Positions 46,301 through 60,993 of a stretch of 64,000 nt of DNA are shown one piece after another; position 1 is the stretch's first letter; each line of letters starts with the position of its first letter. The notes beneath the pieces were generated by a model. That model was not told where the DNA came from, did no database searches, and saw only the letters and a program-made list of their open reading frames with translations. Source of the DNA: Euglena gracilis (lineage: Eukaryota; Euglenida; Euglenophyceae; Euglenales); assembly GCA_039621445.1 (NCBI GenBank), contig CP154955.1:14816465-14880464 (forward strand), written 5' to 3'. A program made the translations under genes and the position numbers.

Positions 46301-48534
46301 TTGTTCACATGGCCGCGACGAGGAAGCAATGAAAGCCCGAGTGGGACGGCCAGGGCCAAACAGGAAGCCCGGAAAAACCCCGAGGGATGGTGGGCGGTAA
46401 TCCAACCCCACCCAGATCCTGGGGGGGGGGGGTGGGGTCCAACCAACCCCCACCCAATTTTCCCGAACAGCCAAGTTTTTAAGTCAGCAACCAGCAAAGT
46501 CGAAGCACCAAGCGTCACACAGCACCTCCCAAGCGGCTGCCACCCCACACAGGGTTTTTTTTAAGACCGGGGGGGGGGGAGGGGGAGGTCCCCCCCACCC
46601 ACCCACCCCCTGGGGGGGCCCCCCCAGGGGGGGGGTCCCGGGGGACCCACAAAAAATGGCCGAAAAATCGCGAAAAGTGCTAAAAATAGCACTTTTCGGC
46701 TTCGGCGCCGAAAAGTATATCCCACCCCCCTCCGGGGGGACCCCCCCCCCCCCGGGGGGGGGCCCCCCCCCCCCCCCCCCCCCCCCCCGGGTCCACGACT
46801 TAAAAAAACCCCTGACCCGACACTGCTGGCTGCACGTCTTCAAAAAATCCTCTTGTTTCCTTCTCAAATGACCTATTTCAATACTCTCTTCCATTTATGC
46901 TCATTATTTATTTATTTATTATTATTGACTTATTATTATTTACAAAAAACGTCCTACAAAAATAAGCTTTGAGGCTTTGAGGCATTTTCAATGTCAAACA
47001 CTGCACAATTATGCCGTGCAGGGCCGGCCTGGGTGGGCCCCTTCTTGGAGGGGGCGCGCCGTGGGGAGGCGGCGGTGTTGGTTGGCGTCCGCGGCTTCTC
47101 GCCCTTGCGGAGGCTCTTGCGGTCCGGCGCCGTCAGCAGCCGGTCCTGGGGGAGGAGGGAGGGGGGATGCAAGCTGCTGTAGCAGGGGCAACCCGACCTT
47201 AACCCCAAGCACAGCAAAAGCAGGGGAGTGCCGTCTTAGAACTTATAACCCCCCCCCCCGGGTTTGTAGGATCAGGTTGGGTTGGTCAGCTGAAGGGAGG
47301 GTGGTCAAGGAAGTCAAGAAAGCAGGGATTGTTGGTCAAAATCCGACCCCCCCCAAAATGACCCCCAAATCCCCCAAATTGGCAAAATTTGTCAAAAATG
47401 GCATTATTTTTTGATGATGGTCGGCGACATGAAGACTGGCAAAAATCAGTTTCGGGAGGTTTTGCAGCCGAAAAAAATATCTTCGGCGTCTTTAATTTTT
47501 CTTCATCGGGCGGGGTGTTATAAATCAAAGAGAAATTCAAAAAGAAAATGGGCCACAAGGGTATTGGGATGCCGAAAGCAATCCAAGAGTGGGGGTGAAA
47601 AATTTGGTCCCGAAAGATTTTGTAAATGTGAAATTATGTCATAAATCTGTCTGTCACAAAATCACTCCTCCCAGGGGAAGGGGGTGGGCACTGCTTCCTA
47701 AAACAAATCCGACCCACCCACTTTTCCTTGAAACCCAAGCACCTACACCTACGGGGGTCAAGCCACACCCATCAACCCAAAACGGCAAACCAAGACCCCC
47801 CCCCCTAATTCGACCAAACCCGAAAAAGTTCCAGCCAACCCATACTCAGGCCGGGGTCCAGAGGCCTAAACCTCACCCACCCACTCTCGAAAGCCCACCC
47901 ATCACTCCCAGGGCGTGGGTTCACAAACGGGTTAAATCACATCATCTCCCCAACCCCACCACCCAACCTTACTAACCCACCTTGGGGAACGCTGCAAACT
48001 GAACCGGTTCTGTTTGGATTCTGGATTTCTTCCGGATTAAACTCCCTCGGTAGAGAGAGCTGTTTGAGAGAGCTGTACAGGTGCCAGACGCGCTGGCAGT
48101 TCCCCGCCCATTTGAAGGATTTGCTGGATTGCGCCGGGTTGCGCGATTTGATGGATTGCGCCAATTTGTAGCCCGAAGCACCTGTCTCCCCATGTCCAAT
48201 GGACACGTAGTTGACATTTGTTTGTCCAAACAGGGGCGCTCACTGGGCACGGAGGGGGTGCGACATTGACCAGCATGGACCCCCTGACGTTCAGAGTCCG
48301 GACCAGGGGTTGATTGGGGACCAGGTATTTTTTTTTAAAGGGCAGGGATGTACAGGAATCCCTGCAATTCTACGGGTGGTGGGTGGGGGTCGACCCCCCC
48401 CACCGCCATCCCGGTGGGTGGGGATCCGACCCCCCCACCACTGTTGTATCTCCGGGGTCGTTTTCAATGAAAAAAAAAAGGCCAGGTCAGCCGCAGCTGG
48501 AAACCAAACCCGACCCCTGAGTGAGGTGTGTGTT

Positions 48535-48586
<52 letters not shown>

Positions 48587-48614
48587 GTGTGGTGTGTGTG
48601 TGTGTGTGTGTGTG

Positions 48615-48699
<85 letters not shown>

Positions 48700-51600
48700 G
48701 TGTGTGTGCCAACTATGGGCAGACATCACAAGGCCCCCAAGGGGGGACAACAAGAAGCCCGCCGACAAAACAAACCATCCCCCCCCCCACGCCCCGCCAC
48801 CATCACTGGCACTCCCAGTTGTCCCCCAAGCCCCGGGCTGCCCCACCATGCGCCAACCCGCCCCTGCACTGTTGCCCTTGTCTCCAAATGACGCCCGAAT
48901 GGCCCCCACTCCCCGGCAGCCCTTGGCCACCAAATATGGCGCTGCCCCCCTCGTCGCCCTGTGCCAGGGCCTGCGGAAGCCAGGAGGTAACGTTGATGTT
49001 GACGTTGATGTTGATGTTAATATGCACTGCAACCCATCCACTGTCCCATCCCTATGAGTGTGTCCGACATAATTATAGGCTTGAATGCGAATCACAAATC
49101 GTTTTCTAGAACATTTAATAATTGACTATTTTCAAACTAGTTTTTTGTGGGGGTTGCTGGCCCCCACACGTTTATCCAGTGTTTGAAGCCCCCCTCCATC
49201 CAAAGCTATGTGACAATGGAAAGGAGTAGCATGGCCTCACCCATCTGGGTGTCTCACCACTGGGAATGCCTGGAAGGTGTGCTGACACTGCTTGGCACCG
49301 CTTGAATTGCCTTCTAGGGGAATGTGCAAACAAGTTCAGCGTTGAACACAATGGTTTGGCACGTGTTTCTATTGTCAGAGTCGGTGGACAGCGTTTCTGG
49401 GACAGACAGACAGACATCAGTTGACGCATATGGGGAACATATCGCAAAATTCTTTCCAAGGCTTCCGGCCCAGGTGCTAAGCGGGACATGTGGTTCCCGC
49501 GCAGTGCCAGCATTTAAACGTTTTCACTGGCGACCCTGCACCTTCGGGCCCTGGCACCCATTACCAGCATTGTCCAAGCACGTCGGCTTCACATTTCGCC
49601 CCACACCCCAACTGCCACGGAGAGCCAACCGAGTTTCACCAATATTGGGATGTGGGCATGTGTGAGCGTTGCGCGTCGTGTCACGTGTGTGATGCGTGGC
49701 ACGCTGCATGTCGTGTTGTACATACATACATAGATGCATACATACGTACATACATACATACATACATACATACATACATACATACATACATACATACATA
49801 CATACATACATACATACATACATACATGCATGCATGCATGCATGCACGCATGCATACATGCATGCATTCTTGCATGCATGCATGCATACACATACATATG
49901 TATATCTATGTATGGATCTTTATGTATATGTATTGCAGCCGTGTGTCACGTGGTGTGGAGTGGAGGCTCACATGCAGCTAAGCAGATCGAAAAGACCCAG
50001 CAGGGAGACCGCCTGGGCCACACCGTCGCGGCGCTCGTGGTGCGCAGCCGCTGCAGGTCGCCCTCCACCTCCTGCCGCTCCGCCTCCAGGGCCGCCATCT
50101 CGCCCGCGTGCATCGCCGCGACCCGCGCGACCTCCTCGCTGCGGGGGGGGGGGTAATGCAATGAGGAGGTAATCCTAATACCAATGCCACTGCCAATGCT
50201 AACGCTCAGAGTAGTCCCAATATTAAAACCAATGCTAATGCTAACGTTAATACTGATGCCAATGCTAATACTGATGCTAATGCTAACGTTAATACTGAAG
50301 CCAATGCTAATACTGATGCTAATGCTAACATTAATACTGATGCCAATGCTAATACTGATGCCAATGGCCGCGACCTGCGAGACCTCCTTCCTGCGGGGGG
50401 AATTTCCACTTGCAATGGGGAGGAAGAATCACAGCGGGAGGCAAACTCCGGACTGGATGCCCCAAAGGCCCAGCATCTTAAGTCATTCAGAACCCCAAAC
50501 AGAGGCTTCTTGTAAGATCCGAGAGGGGGTCCGGACCCACCCACTGGCAATTGCAGTGAGGTCTTCCCCCAACCAATTATTGCAATACATTCCACGCACA
50601 ACAGAAAGTCGGTTGCACTCACAGGATGTCTGTGTTTTTACCCCCCCCCCCAACTGAACCCAACTGAAGCAGGGTTTCCCTCTATTTTCGGCACGAAGCC
50701 TCCAATTTATTTCTGGACCCATGGGGTTTCATCTGCTCCGGGACCCCAGAGGCGGCATTTTTGGGTTTCAACTTCATTCCCATCAATGCCCCTATCTCCA
50801 TAACAGCAAATTATCCCAAATGTGCCCCCCCCCCCCTCTGGGAAGCTCTACATTTGGGTCCCTCCCATCATAGTCACGCGCTGGGCATTTCGACTTTACA
50901 TGGTCAGGACTGCCCCCTCTCCCTCCGGAGTACGACAACAGACCCATCCACCCATCCACCCTTGCATGACTGCATGGCATACCGATGCACCTCCTGCGCG
51001 GAGTGCAGCAGCCGCTCCAACTCTGCCTCGCGGTCCATCTGAGCAAACAGCTCGAACGTGTACTGCGCCCCAGCCCGCAGCGGGTGGAGGGCGGGGCTGG
51101 CAAGGTAGCACCGCAGGTCCCCGAACCCGGAGTGGGCTGTTGGGAGGGTGACCTGGCACGACGCAATGGCACGAGGCAAGGGCCGGGGGGGGGAATTGAT
51201 ATCGAAGGCCCCCGGAAAAATTGCGGAAAATTTGTAGAAATTGCGGAAAAATTGCGGAAAAATTGTGGAAATTGCGGTTTTGGGAATAAGTGCACTTCTG
51301 CTGGAGGGGACTTGGAAAAATTTCACAAATTTGGTCATTTTGCAATATAGGTGTCAATTTAGAGCTGTTATTCACATTTTTCCAACAAAAAGGTACAAAA
51401 ATCTGACTTTTGTAATTTTGGGAACATGCTGATTCTGGAAATATGGAATTTCTTGGGTGAAAAATCCTAAAATGGCAAAAAAAAATAACGAAAACTTTGG
51501 CATCAGGTGAAATCTGGTCCAGGATGCAGAATTCTTCTAAGTCGGAACTATTTCCCAGCAGAAAATCGGGGGAAAACCTAAAAAAAAACGTCCAGAAATT

Positions 51601-54600
51601 GCCAAATTTTGTCGAAATTTGCAAAACTTGGAAAACTTTGGCAAACTTGCAACAAAACAACAAAAAAAGCACCTGGGTTCCCTTGCGAAACGTTCAAGGA
51701 ATGGCCGGAACTCATTTCTCCTTCCATCTCAGGTTCATGCGGAAAAATTGCAGAAGGGGAAAAAAACTGCGGAAAATTGCGGTAATTGCAGAAAATTGCG
51801 GAAATTGCGGAAAAAGTGGGGATATCAATTCCCCACTTTTTCCAAAGGGATGTCTGAAACCGCGACCCACGTAGTCAGCCTCGACGTACGAGGTGCATAA
51901 TCAGTGGTGAAACGCTGACACAGGCTTTACATGGGGATAGATAGATGCACACAGACAGACAGACAGACAGAAAAACAAAAAGACAGATAGACAGAAAGAC
52001 AGACAGACAGAGAGACAGACAGACATACGTCATATATATATGTATATATACATATATGGCAGCCTCACTCTGTTTGCCCTGGGGGGCCAAATCAAATGAC
52101 CAGGGGGGGGGGACCTGGGTCTGACTTTCTGATTTTTCGGTGCTGCGGGCCATTGTAGGCGGATTCGGGGAGGGTGGGCACTGAATTCTCGGAGTAGGGT
52201 TAGAGTTAGGATCGGCATGCTGAAAGCTGGCCCTGTTTAACCTGTTGGACCAAATTAGGCCGGAAATTCGGTCCCATTTTGGGAGGATTTTCCGGTCACC
52301 CATTTGCCTTAAAAAATGCCCGAATTCGACCTAAATTTGGCCTGACTGGGTCCGGAATGCGGCCTGAGTTCTGCCCAAATTCCTAAAAAAAATGTGCACC
52401 CCCTGGGAATCCGGACATAACCCTAACTCTATCAAAATTAATGACCCGACTTTCCCCCGAAGGTCGGACCTGGTTCCTCCATACGACCACCCAGCTGGTC
52501 ACTGTACTTGGCCCCCCGGGAGGGCCAAGTTGAGTGAGGCTGCCGTATATACACAGATATATACACATACATATATACACATATACATATATACCCCCCC
52601 CACACACGTGTTTAGGTGACTTCCAAGCGGCACGCGTTGGCCATTTTGTGTGACTCCATCCCCAGGCACATTTCCTCCTTGTAACCACCCCAATTTACCC
52701 CCCGCAGGGGTTAATTGGTAAATTATGGGCTGTGCATTTGCGTTGCTTGAGTTCTCTGGGGCTGAAAACACCTCGGGGGGCACACTTCCAATGTCAGTAG
52801 GGCGATTTTGGGAATTTGGGACTTTGGGAAAAGCTTGTATGCAAAACCGAATGGGCGTTGGGAGCTGGGGGCACATTGCAGCCTAATTGTAAGCTTTGCT
52901 GGTGCTTATGCACCCGTGGCAGGGATTTTCTGAGGACCGGGGGGTTCCCCCACCCACTAAGAGGACCCACTTTTTTGGGGTTCCAACAGCATTTTCGGTT
53001 GCGACAAAAAAGGAGGAAACCCCATCAACTTGACCCTCCCCCCCGGGGGGGGGGGAGGGGTCTGACGGACCCACCCACCCTCCATCTCCCCCAGGTATTA
53101 AATGAGTGGGGGGAATCTGGACTCCCCCCCCCCTCTGGGGGTCCAGACCCCCCCCCGTGCAAAGCAAATTTCCGACGCAAAACGGCGGAAAATTCTTTGA
53201 AAAACCGGTTGGTCAAAACGTACATCAAAATTTTTATCTTCCCTGGCGAGAAGCGCGTATTTTTTTGGGTTCCGAAGGGGTCCTGGACCCCTGCCCCCCT
53301 CGGTCGGAAGGGGGGAGGGGGGGTGGTCTGGACCCCCCCTGACAGCATGAGGGGATTTGACCTCCCTCCCACCCCCACAAAACCGTTGCTCAATAAAGTC
53401 CTGACTCCCCCTCCCCTTAACAAGGGTTGAACCTCAGAAATCCCTGACCCGTGGTCATTAAAATTCCCAAATCCATCACGCCCAGTCACGCCCAGTCACG
53501 CCCAGTCACGCCCAGTCACACCCAGCCATTTCACGGTTACTTGCTGGTGCTCAGTAGTGAAGCTTTCCCAGCTTTCTCTGCGTCCACCCACAGCTGAATC
53601 ATTCAAATTTCTTCGGTGAAAACCTGTTTCCGAGCCTGCACCTGCCCGCACACCAATGCAAACGGGCATGGGAGACCCTGGCACCCCTCCCGGGGTCTAA
53701 TATGAATTGCCCTGCCCGGACGAGGGAGTGCATAGCTCAGCCCGGAATGGGCAGCGTGGGGTGGGAATGAATAGCTCAGCCCGGGGAGGCAGTGAATAGC
53801 CTGCCGGGAGGGAGTGAGAGGGGCTGAGTGTGGTCCCTCTCAACAGGTTCTGGTCCTTGGTTGGAAATCAGTGTTGGTGATTAATTTGGCGTGTTGGGGT
53901 CCGGTGTCGGCAGTTCGCTGTGCCAGTGTTCACACAGCACCACACGTTCTGTGGCCACGAATTTCGATCGACTGCTGCTTGGGGAAATAGGCTCCCGTGG
54001 GAAACGGCCCACACCTGGGGGGTGCTGGCGTCGTTGAACTTAGCCCGGATGACGATGGAACCCAGCGGCTCGAACCGTTTGCATGGCCCCTCTTGCCACG
54101 GATCACACATGCACACCCGCGTGTTGGAATGATAACAAATGGCATATAACGTCAGGTATTTCTTCCGTGCAGAACTGTCAAAATATAGAGATTCTCGCCG
54201 TTTGTCCAACTCACGTCATTGCGTCCCTCTGTGAATTTGTTTGATTCGCGAAACTCGGCATGTAATGGCATATTTTTTCAACAGTCAAGAAAAACCAAGA
54301 ATTCAAATTCGTCAGAGCCCCAACGCCGGTGGAGGACCCATGATGCTGTCGCATGACACAGCATAAAAAATGGCGTTCAATCCTTCATCTTACACAACCT
54401 CAGTCCACCACGACAGCATCACAAATCTGGCGGCCATCCTTTCTTTTGGCAGAAAATCTCCGTGAAAAAGAGATCGCCCGAAAACTGACCTTTTCTGGGA
54501 CTCCCGCAACGTCTCCGTCTCACCCAGAACCCAAGGCATCGATTGCATCCCGGGGAAGGGGGTCGGGGACCGGCTCTAGTGCCCCTGGAAAGCACCCAGG

Positions 54601-57600
54601 GGGGGGATATGGGCAAGCCCCTACGGTCATCCAGAGTCCCAGACCCAGTCACGCCCAGTCACGCCCAGTCATTCCACAGATTCCACAGGTGCTTGGGTGT
54701 GGGCCGTGGAAGGGTTACTGGCGCAGGGGAGGCTGTGGTTGGAGGGCGCCCTTCTTCTTGGCGAAGCACACCACCTTGTGGAGGCCCGGACGGGGCACGA
54801 CGACGTGGGCAGTGGCCTGAGTCCCTTGGTGCTGTGAGATGTGTGTGTGTGTGTGGGTGTGTGGGTGTTTGGTGCTGTTGTTGCTCTTGCTGTTGCTGCT
54901 GCTGGTGGTGTTGCTGCCGCTGCTGCTGCTGTTGTTGTTGTTGTTGTTGTTGTTGCATGTGCCGTGTGTTGTTGTTGGGTGGTGTGTGTGTGTGTGTGTG
55001 TGTGTCTGTGTGTTTGCGTATGGGTTGTGTTGTGTGCCAGGTTTTGTGTTGTGCTGTGTACCGAAATGTAAAACCCTGTACTAGTGGTTTTACCTGAATG
55101 ACTTTTGGCTGAAACTAATATGACAATGAAATGAAATGCTGACATGGTAAACATTTTGAATCAAGCTTAATTTGCAGTTTTTCTTATCCATAAATTTTTC
55201 TTCGACAGGTGGTTTTAACACCGAAAAAAAAACTTAATTCTGAATTAACAAAGAATACATTGCACGTTTCACCCTTCCAGGTTGTACACATAACAACAAA
55301 AGAATTGAATTGATCCTGTGAGCAACTGTGCTCTGACTCATAATGCATTAAATGTTGTTCTGCGATATGTTCTATCCAGGGCAGATGGTGGGTCACTGCA
55401 AAAAATGGTCAGAACTGTATCCCTAGCCCCCCAGTCAAAAAAAATTTGGGCTGCGCAAATTTAACATCACGTTATACAGGCACCAACCTCATATCATCTG
55501 CATAAAACCTATGGTTATTGGACAAAATACAGTTATGGACAAGGGGGGTGTTAGGCAAGCCAAATATTTCATGTGTTGTGGTTTACCCTTGTCACAACGA
55601 ACAGAAATAAATGCACGAAACACGTCTTCTTCGGCAAAACTGAGTGGTTAACACAACACAACACAACACAACACAACACAACACAACACAACACAACACA
55701 ACACAACACAACACAACACAACACAACACAACACAGCACAACACAGCACAACACAACAAAAAAACAAAATGATTGATGAGCCGCCACCAAAAGCTGGATC
55801 TGAAAAAAATGTCAATGGACGTGAGTTGCGCTGTGCCATACGACACGTCCACCGACGTCACACGTGCCAGCGATGCCGCCCATTCTGCCTGACCCCTGCA
55901 ACCCCTCGTGGGGGGGGGGGGGGGCTCCCCAGACCTGGACGAAGACGGCGCCGTCCAGCACCAGGGTGGCGGCCCCGGCCTGCAGCATCGCCGCCTCGAG
56001 GCACGCCCCGAGGACGACATCCGCCGGCACCTCGAACCGCAGCTCCGTCGTGCTGCGGAGATGGGGGGGGGGGGCTGCGTGGGATGGTGTGACTGGGGTG
56101 GTCGACCCCCCGCCCCACCACAGCACCGGGAGGTGGGGGAGATGGGGTTCCCCACCCACCGGGATGGGGTGGGCAGGGTATTAAATGGGCGGGGAGGGAG
56201 GGAGGGGGGGGGGTGGGTCTGACCCCCCTGAGCAATATATCTTTGGCAAGAAATGCCGTAGATTTTTTTTTTAAAAGCCAAAAACCTCGTTTTTTGTGAC
56301 TTTTCTTTCTTATTAAAAAAATCGGCCAACACATGCACCAAATTTTAATCCTTAAATATATCTTCTTAGGTTCAACGCGCTGGAGGATTTTTTCTTTTTG
56401 GTTCCAGGGGTCCAGTGCTGGGGGTGCTGTCGGGGAGGCCAAGTGAATTGCTTGGATGGGTCAAGCTTGAAAGTGGAGTCTCGCTGAAGTTGTCCCATTC
56501 GTTCCCACCTCCTCGCCCCTGCCTTCAGCCGACTAAAACAACAAAACCAACCCAACGGGGTTCACACATGGGATCACACATAGGCACGCTGGTGGTCTGG
56601 GCCAGGGCGTCACTTAAGCCGAAATGGAGCCCGTCCCTGGGGGGGGGTCAGGCCAGCAGCCTTTTTCCAGCCCCAGACCCTCCCTCCCCCTCATCGAGTT
56701 GTAATCGAGTAAACGAGCATTTTACAGCCGCCCTTCGGGCCCTTCGGGCGGCTGGACGGTGACGGATTTTTCGCGTTCAAGAAGGTGCAAAAATCGGCCA
56801 AAGTGGGGAAAAATAGGTCAGATTTGGGCTGGCCAGGGCAAATTTTGGACAGAGAATGATTTGGCAGTTTTTTGGGTGTTTTTGGTGTTTCAATTTTTTT
56901 GGTACCTGGGTCGACCCCTGCTCGGGCCCGGCTGCAGCCGGAGGAGATTCCAGCCGGAGCACCCCTGGGAGCAGCCGTTTCCCTGCCAGCCCAAATTTTC
57001 CAGCCTCTGAGCTGGACCCCGCAGAGGGTCACTAAGCGACGGCCTGTCTGGGACACCAAACTCCTTAAAAAAAGACTTACCACCCATTGGGAACGTCGGG
57101 GTTATTTTCAGGGAAGGTTAGGGTTATGACCAGACCTCCGATGGTATCTCCAATATAAAAATACTTATTTGATTCTTCTGACAAAATTTTTGAACGTAAT
57201 GGGATCAACTGTTTTAAAATGTTTTTAACTTTTTCCCCTTCCGCGGGGGGGGGGGCAGCCTATAACGGTGGCCCGCATGAAAACATGTTGTTATATATGC
57301 ATTAAAATTGTACATTTTATTGTGACATTTTATTGTGCATGCTCTTGTGGAATGCACATGTTTGGAACATCTGCCTTGGGGGGTGGGGGTGTCCGGGCTG
57401 CCAACTGGATACATTCGATTTGGAATACATATCCCTCCTCTGGGGGATGGCCAGCTCTGATTGGGCTTTCCAGGTCATCAAACGACTGAAGAAGCCTGGC
57501 TGTTAGGCACAGAACAGAAAATTCTTCCCATGTGGGAGGGGAAAATGGAACGTGGGCGGTGGTTGGTGTTGAACGTCACCCACATCTGCAAATGCCCAAA

Positions 57601-60600
57601 CACGGAAACGGGGTCACGCGGGCGTCACACGGGGTCACGCGTGCGTCACACGTCACCGCGTCAAACGTCGCCGCGTCACACCGCTGTGAGATCTCCAGCG
57701 GGTGCTCCAGGGGGGCCAGGAGGCGGACTACGCCGAGGGTGGGGAGGTGCTTCATCACGATCTGGGTGGTGCGGTGCTGGCTGCCCTGGCAGAACTCCAG
57801 CTCCCGGATGAGGCACTGGGAGAGGGCAACGAGACGGAGCGAAAAGACGACCGAAGGTGGCAGAGGAGACGGCTGCAATGATGCACCCCTTCACGACTTG
57901 TGTCCATAAACGTGCGGTGTGCTGTAGACATGCTGGACAGGGCTGGGTCAACGTAGAAGGGCCTTGGCACAGCCCACGTGTTCATCAGGAATCCTGTACA
58001 CAGGGATGCACTCCCCGGAACCATGCGCCCGGGGGACGATTCGTCGTGCTCACCTATGACGACCTTTTTTCTGTCGACCTCTATTTGTCTTTGGGGTCAT
58101 CTTTGACGTTCACGTGCGCGCGCGCCGTTTATGCAATACTGTTTTTTTTTGCAATGTTTGTGTGTTTCGTTTGCGCTTTGTGTTGCCTGTGGCGGCGTCG
58201 CTTGAATGTGTCCAGGTGTGTGCCTTGCATCACCCATGCCCGCTGCCTCACGCCTGGAGGTCTAGGTGGTGGCGGTCGCGGATGGCGCGGTGCTCCATGA
58301 AGCGCTCCGCCAGCGCGATGGCGCACAGCCCGCCCCGCTTGTCCCCAATTGGCTGGCCGCAGGGAGGTGCCCCCCTCCCCTGGGGGCAGGGTTGGAATAA
58401 TGCATACATAATACATACGCTGTATGTATTATGTATGTATGTATTCATGTATGCATACATACATGGATACATATATGCATGTATGCAAGCAGTATGTATG
58501 CGAGTCTGTATTTATGTATGCCTGTCTGTATGCATGCATGCATGCATGTCTGTCTGTCTGTCTGTCTGTCTGTATGTATGTATGCATGCATGCTTGTACA
58601 TATGCATGCATTTATGTATGTATGTGTGTATGTATGTATGTATGTATGTATGCATGCATGCATGCATGTTTGTTTGTATGTATGTATGTATGTATGTATG
58701 TATGTATGTATGTATGTATGTATGTATGTATGCATGCATGCATGTATGTATGTATGTATGTATGTATGTATGTATGTATGCATGCATGCATACATGCATG
58801 CATGTATGTATGTATGCATGCATGCATGCATGCATGTATGTATGTATGCATGCATGTATGTATGTATGTATGTATGTATGTATGTATGTATGTATGTATG
58901 TATGTATGTATGTATGTATGTATGTATGTATGTATGTATGTATGTATGTATGTATGTATGTATGTATGTATGTATGTATGTATGTATGTATGTATGTATG
59001 TATGTATGTATGTATGTATGTATGTATGTATATATGTATATCTGTCTGTCTGTCTGTCTGTCTGTATGTGTATGCATGTATGCATGCATGCATACAAGTC
59101 AGTAAGTAAATATGTATGTATCTCTGTATGTATGATTGTTTGCATGGATGTACGTATGCGTGCACGCATGCATGGACCCACACCACGGTGCGTAATAATT
59201 TTTGACTGACCCCTCACCCATCTACTGCACTTGCCCCCCTGTGAGACGGCATTAACATGAGGCATATCCTGAAACAATATCACACCAACTGGCCTTGTTC
59301 CACCCACAATATAGACAAACGACAACACCAAATACCAGCACCTAGCCACTAAACTTAAATGAGCAGCAGAAATCCAAATGGACCTCTCACGAGAACAGTA
59401 CGCTGTTAAATCAAGGGTTGGCCTTTGGTCGCCCCCCCCACCCCCCAGGCAGCCCCCCCTGGCTGACCCCAGCCAACGCCGATCTGGGCAAAATGACGGC
59501 GCAGGAAGGTGAGGCTCTGGTGGGTCACGTGGGCTGTGGGAGGGGGTGGGGGAGGCAAGGAAGGCCACACCACGCAACTTAAACAAACGCAACTTCCCGT
59601 CAGTGTCCTCCAATCCTTAGCAATACTGAGGAGGAAATTTCACGCTGGAAAATGTCAAGAACAAAAACGCTTTGTCTGATGCAAAACGTTACGACCTTGA
59701 ATCAAGATCAGGGATGTTTATTAAGCCTGGGGGGTCCCCCCACCATCCCCTGCCCCCTTGGGGGGGGGGAGGGGGGTCCGTTGGACAACTTTTTTTGGGG
59801 GGTCAATTTTGGGGTCAAAACAATTCAGCGCCGAAACAGGGCAAAAATGGCAAAAAACCCTCCTGCAGTGGGGGACCCACAAAGCCCTTGGGGGGGGGGG
59901 ACAGGGTCCGGCAGACCCACCCGCCCTACCCCCCTGGGGGTCCAAAATTAAAACCACCTTGTTCAAGATGCTTTGCCTTTTTTTTGAAAAAAAGCTTAAC
60001 TGGCCATGAAGACAACTGAAAAGCTTCATAACTCCCTCGCAACGTCATGCCACACCACACCACGCTGCACCACGCCACACAACACCACACACAATCAAGA
60101 GGCAAGAGATGGCATACGCTCCAGTCGCTCAAAATCGTCGAGCAATAATGCGGAAACGATCTGCTGCGCGCGCTCCACGCCGTCAAACACCAATTCTGCA
60201 CAAAGAGGCACAATGCAATCGCATGTGGGAGCTGTTTGAAAACCATGTCTTTTGATTTTTTGGGTGGTTGGGCGATGGCCAAAATGCACCAAATTTTTTT
60301 CTGCCGGAAAAATTGCGAGTTTCTCTCCATTTTTTTTTGGCCGATTCTTGGTCGAATGCACTGGGACTGCCTGCAGGAGGGGGTTTCTGTTTGCATTGTG
60401 TGGGGTGAAGCGAAAGATTCTTCTTGAAGAGAAAGCCAAAGACCACCCCAATTAGAAGGCCCTCACCCAAAATAGAAGCCTGGGGTTCACCGCCAAAAAA
60501 AAAACAGCAGCCATCACCGTCGCCCTGCCACATGACACGTGCACCTTCCACGGCCCCCACAGAGGTCCCGTACTGCGCTGCACGCTCTTCCACTGTGGTG

Positions 60601-60853
60601 GCTGACAGAGAGAGGAAGGCGAAGCCCATTTTCTGGGTAAATATTCTCTCTCTTTTTTATTTATTTATCTTAATGTTGGTGAGAAAATCGCTCCGTTTTG
60701 CGCGTTGGATAGTAAATAGCCCTGCAAAATATGTCCATTATTAAAATCTCCAACATGCTGCTCCACAAAAACAGTGCCTCCTCATTGTGTTCCCACCAGA
60801 ACTGGCACCTTGCAGAAAGCCACCTTTGCAGAAACACAAACCAGACGACACCA

Positions 60854-60891
<38 letters not shown>

Positions 60892-60921
60892 TAGCAACAA
60901 CAGCAGCAATAACAACAGCAG

Positions 60922-60953
<32 letters not shown>

Positions 60954-60961
60954 ATTGGCAA

Positions 60962-60993
<32 letters not shown>

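Noticed and set aside
54715-54816. GA or other unusual donor to join gene D exon 10 to exon 11
   Set aside because: A GA donor after GCCAAGAA would fit the phase, but nothing else here supports GA donors; left open.
58114-59613. Very long frames on both strands (MYVC / HTYI repeats)
   Set aside because: They are translations of the (TATG)n microsatellite.
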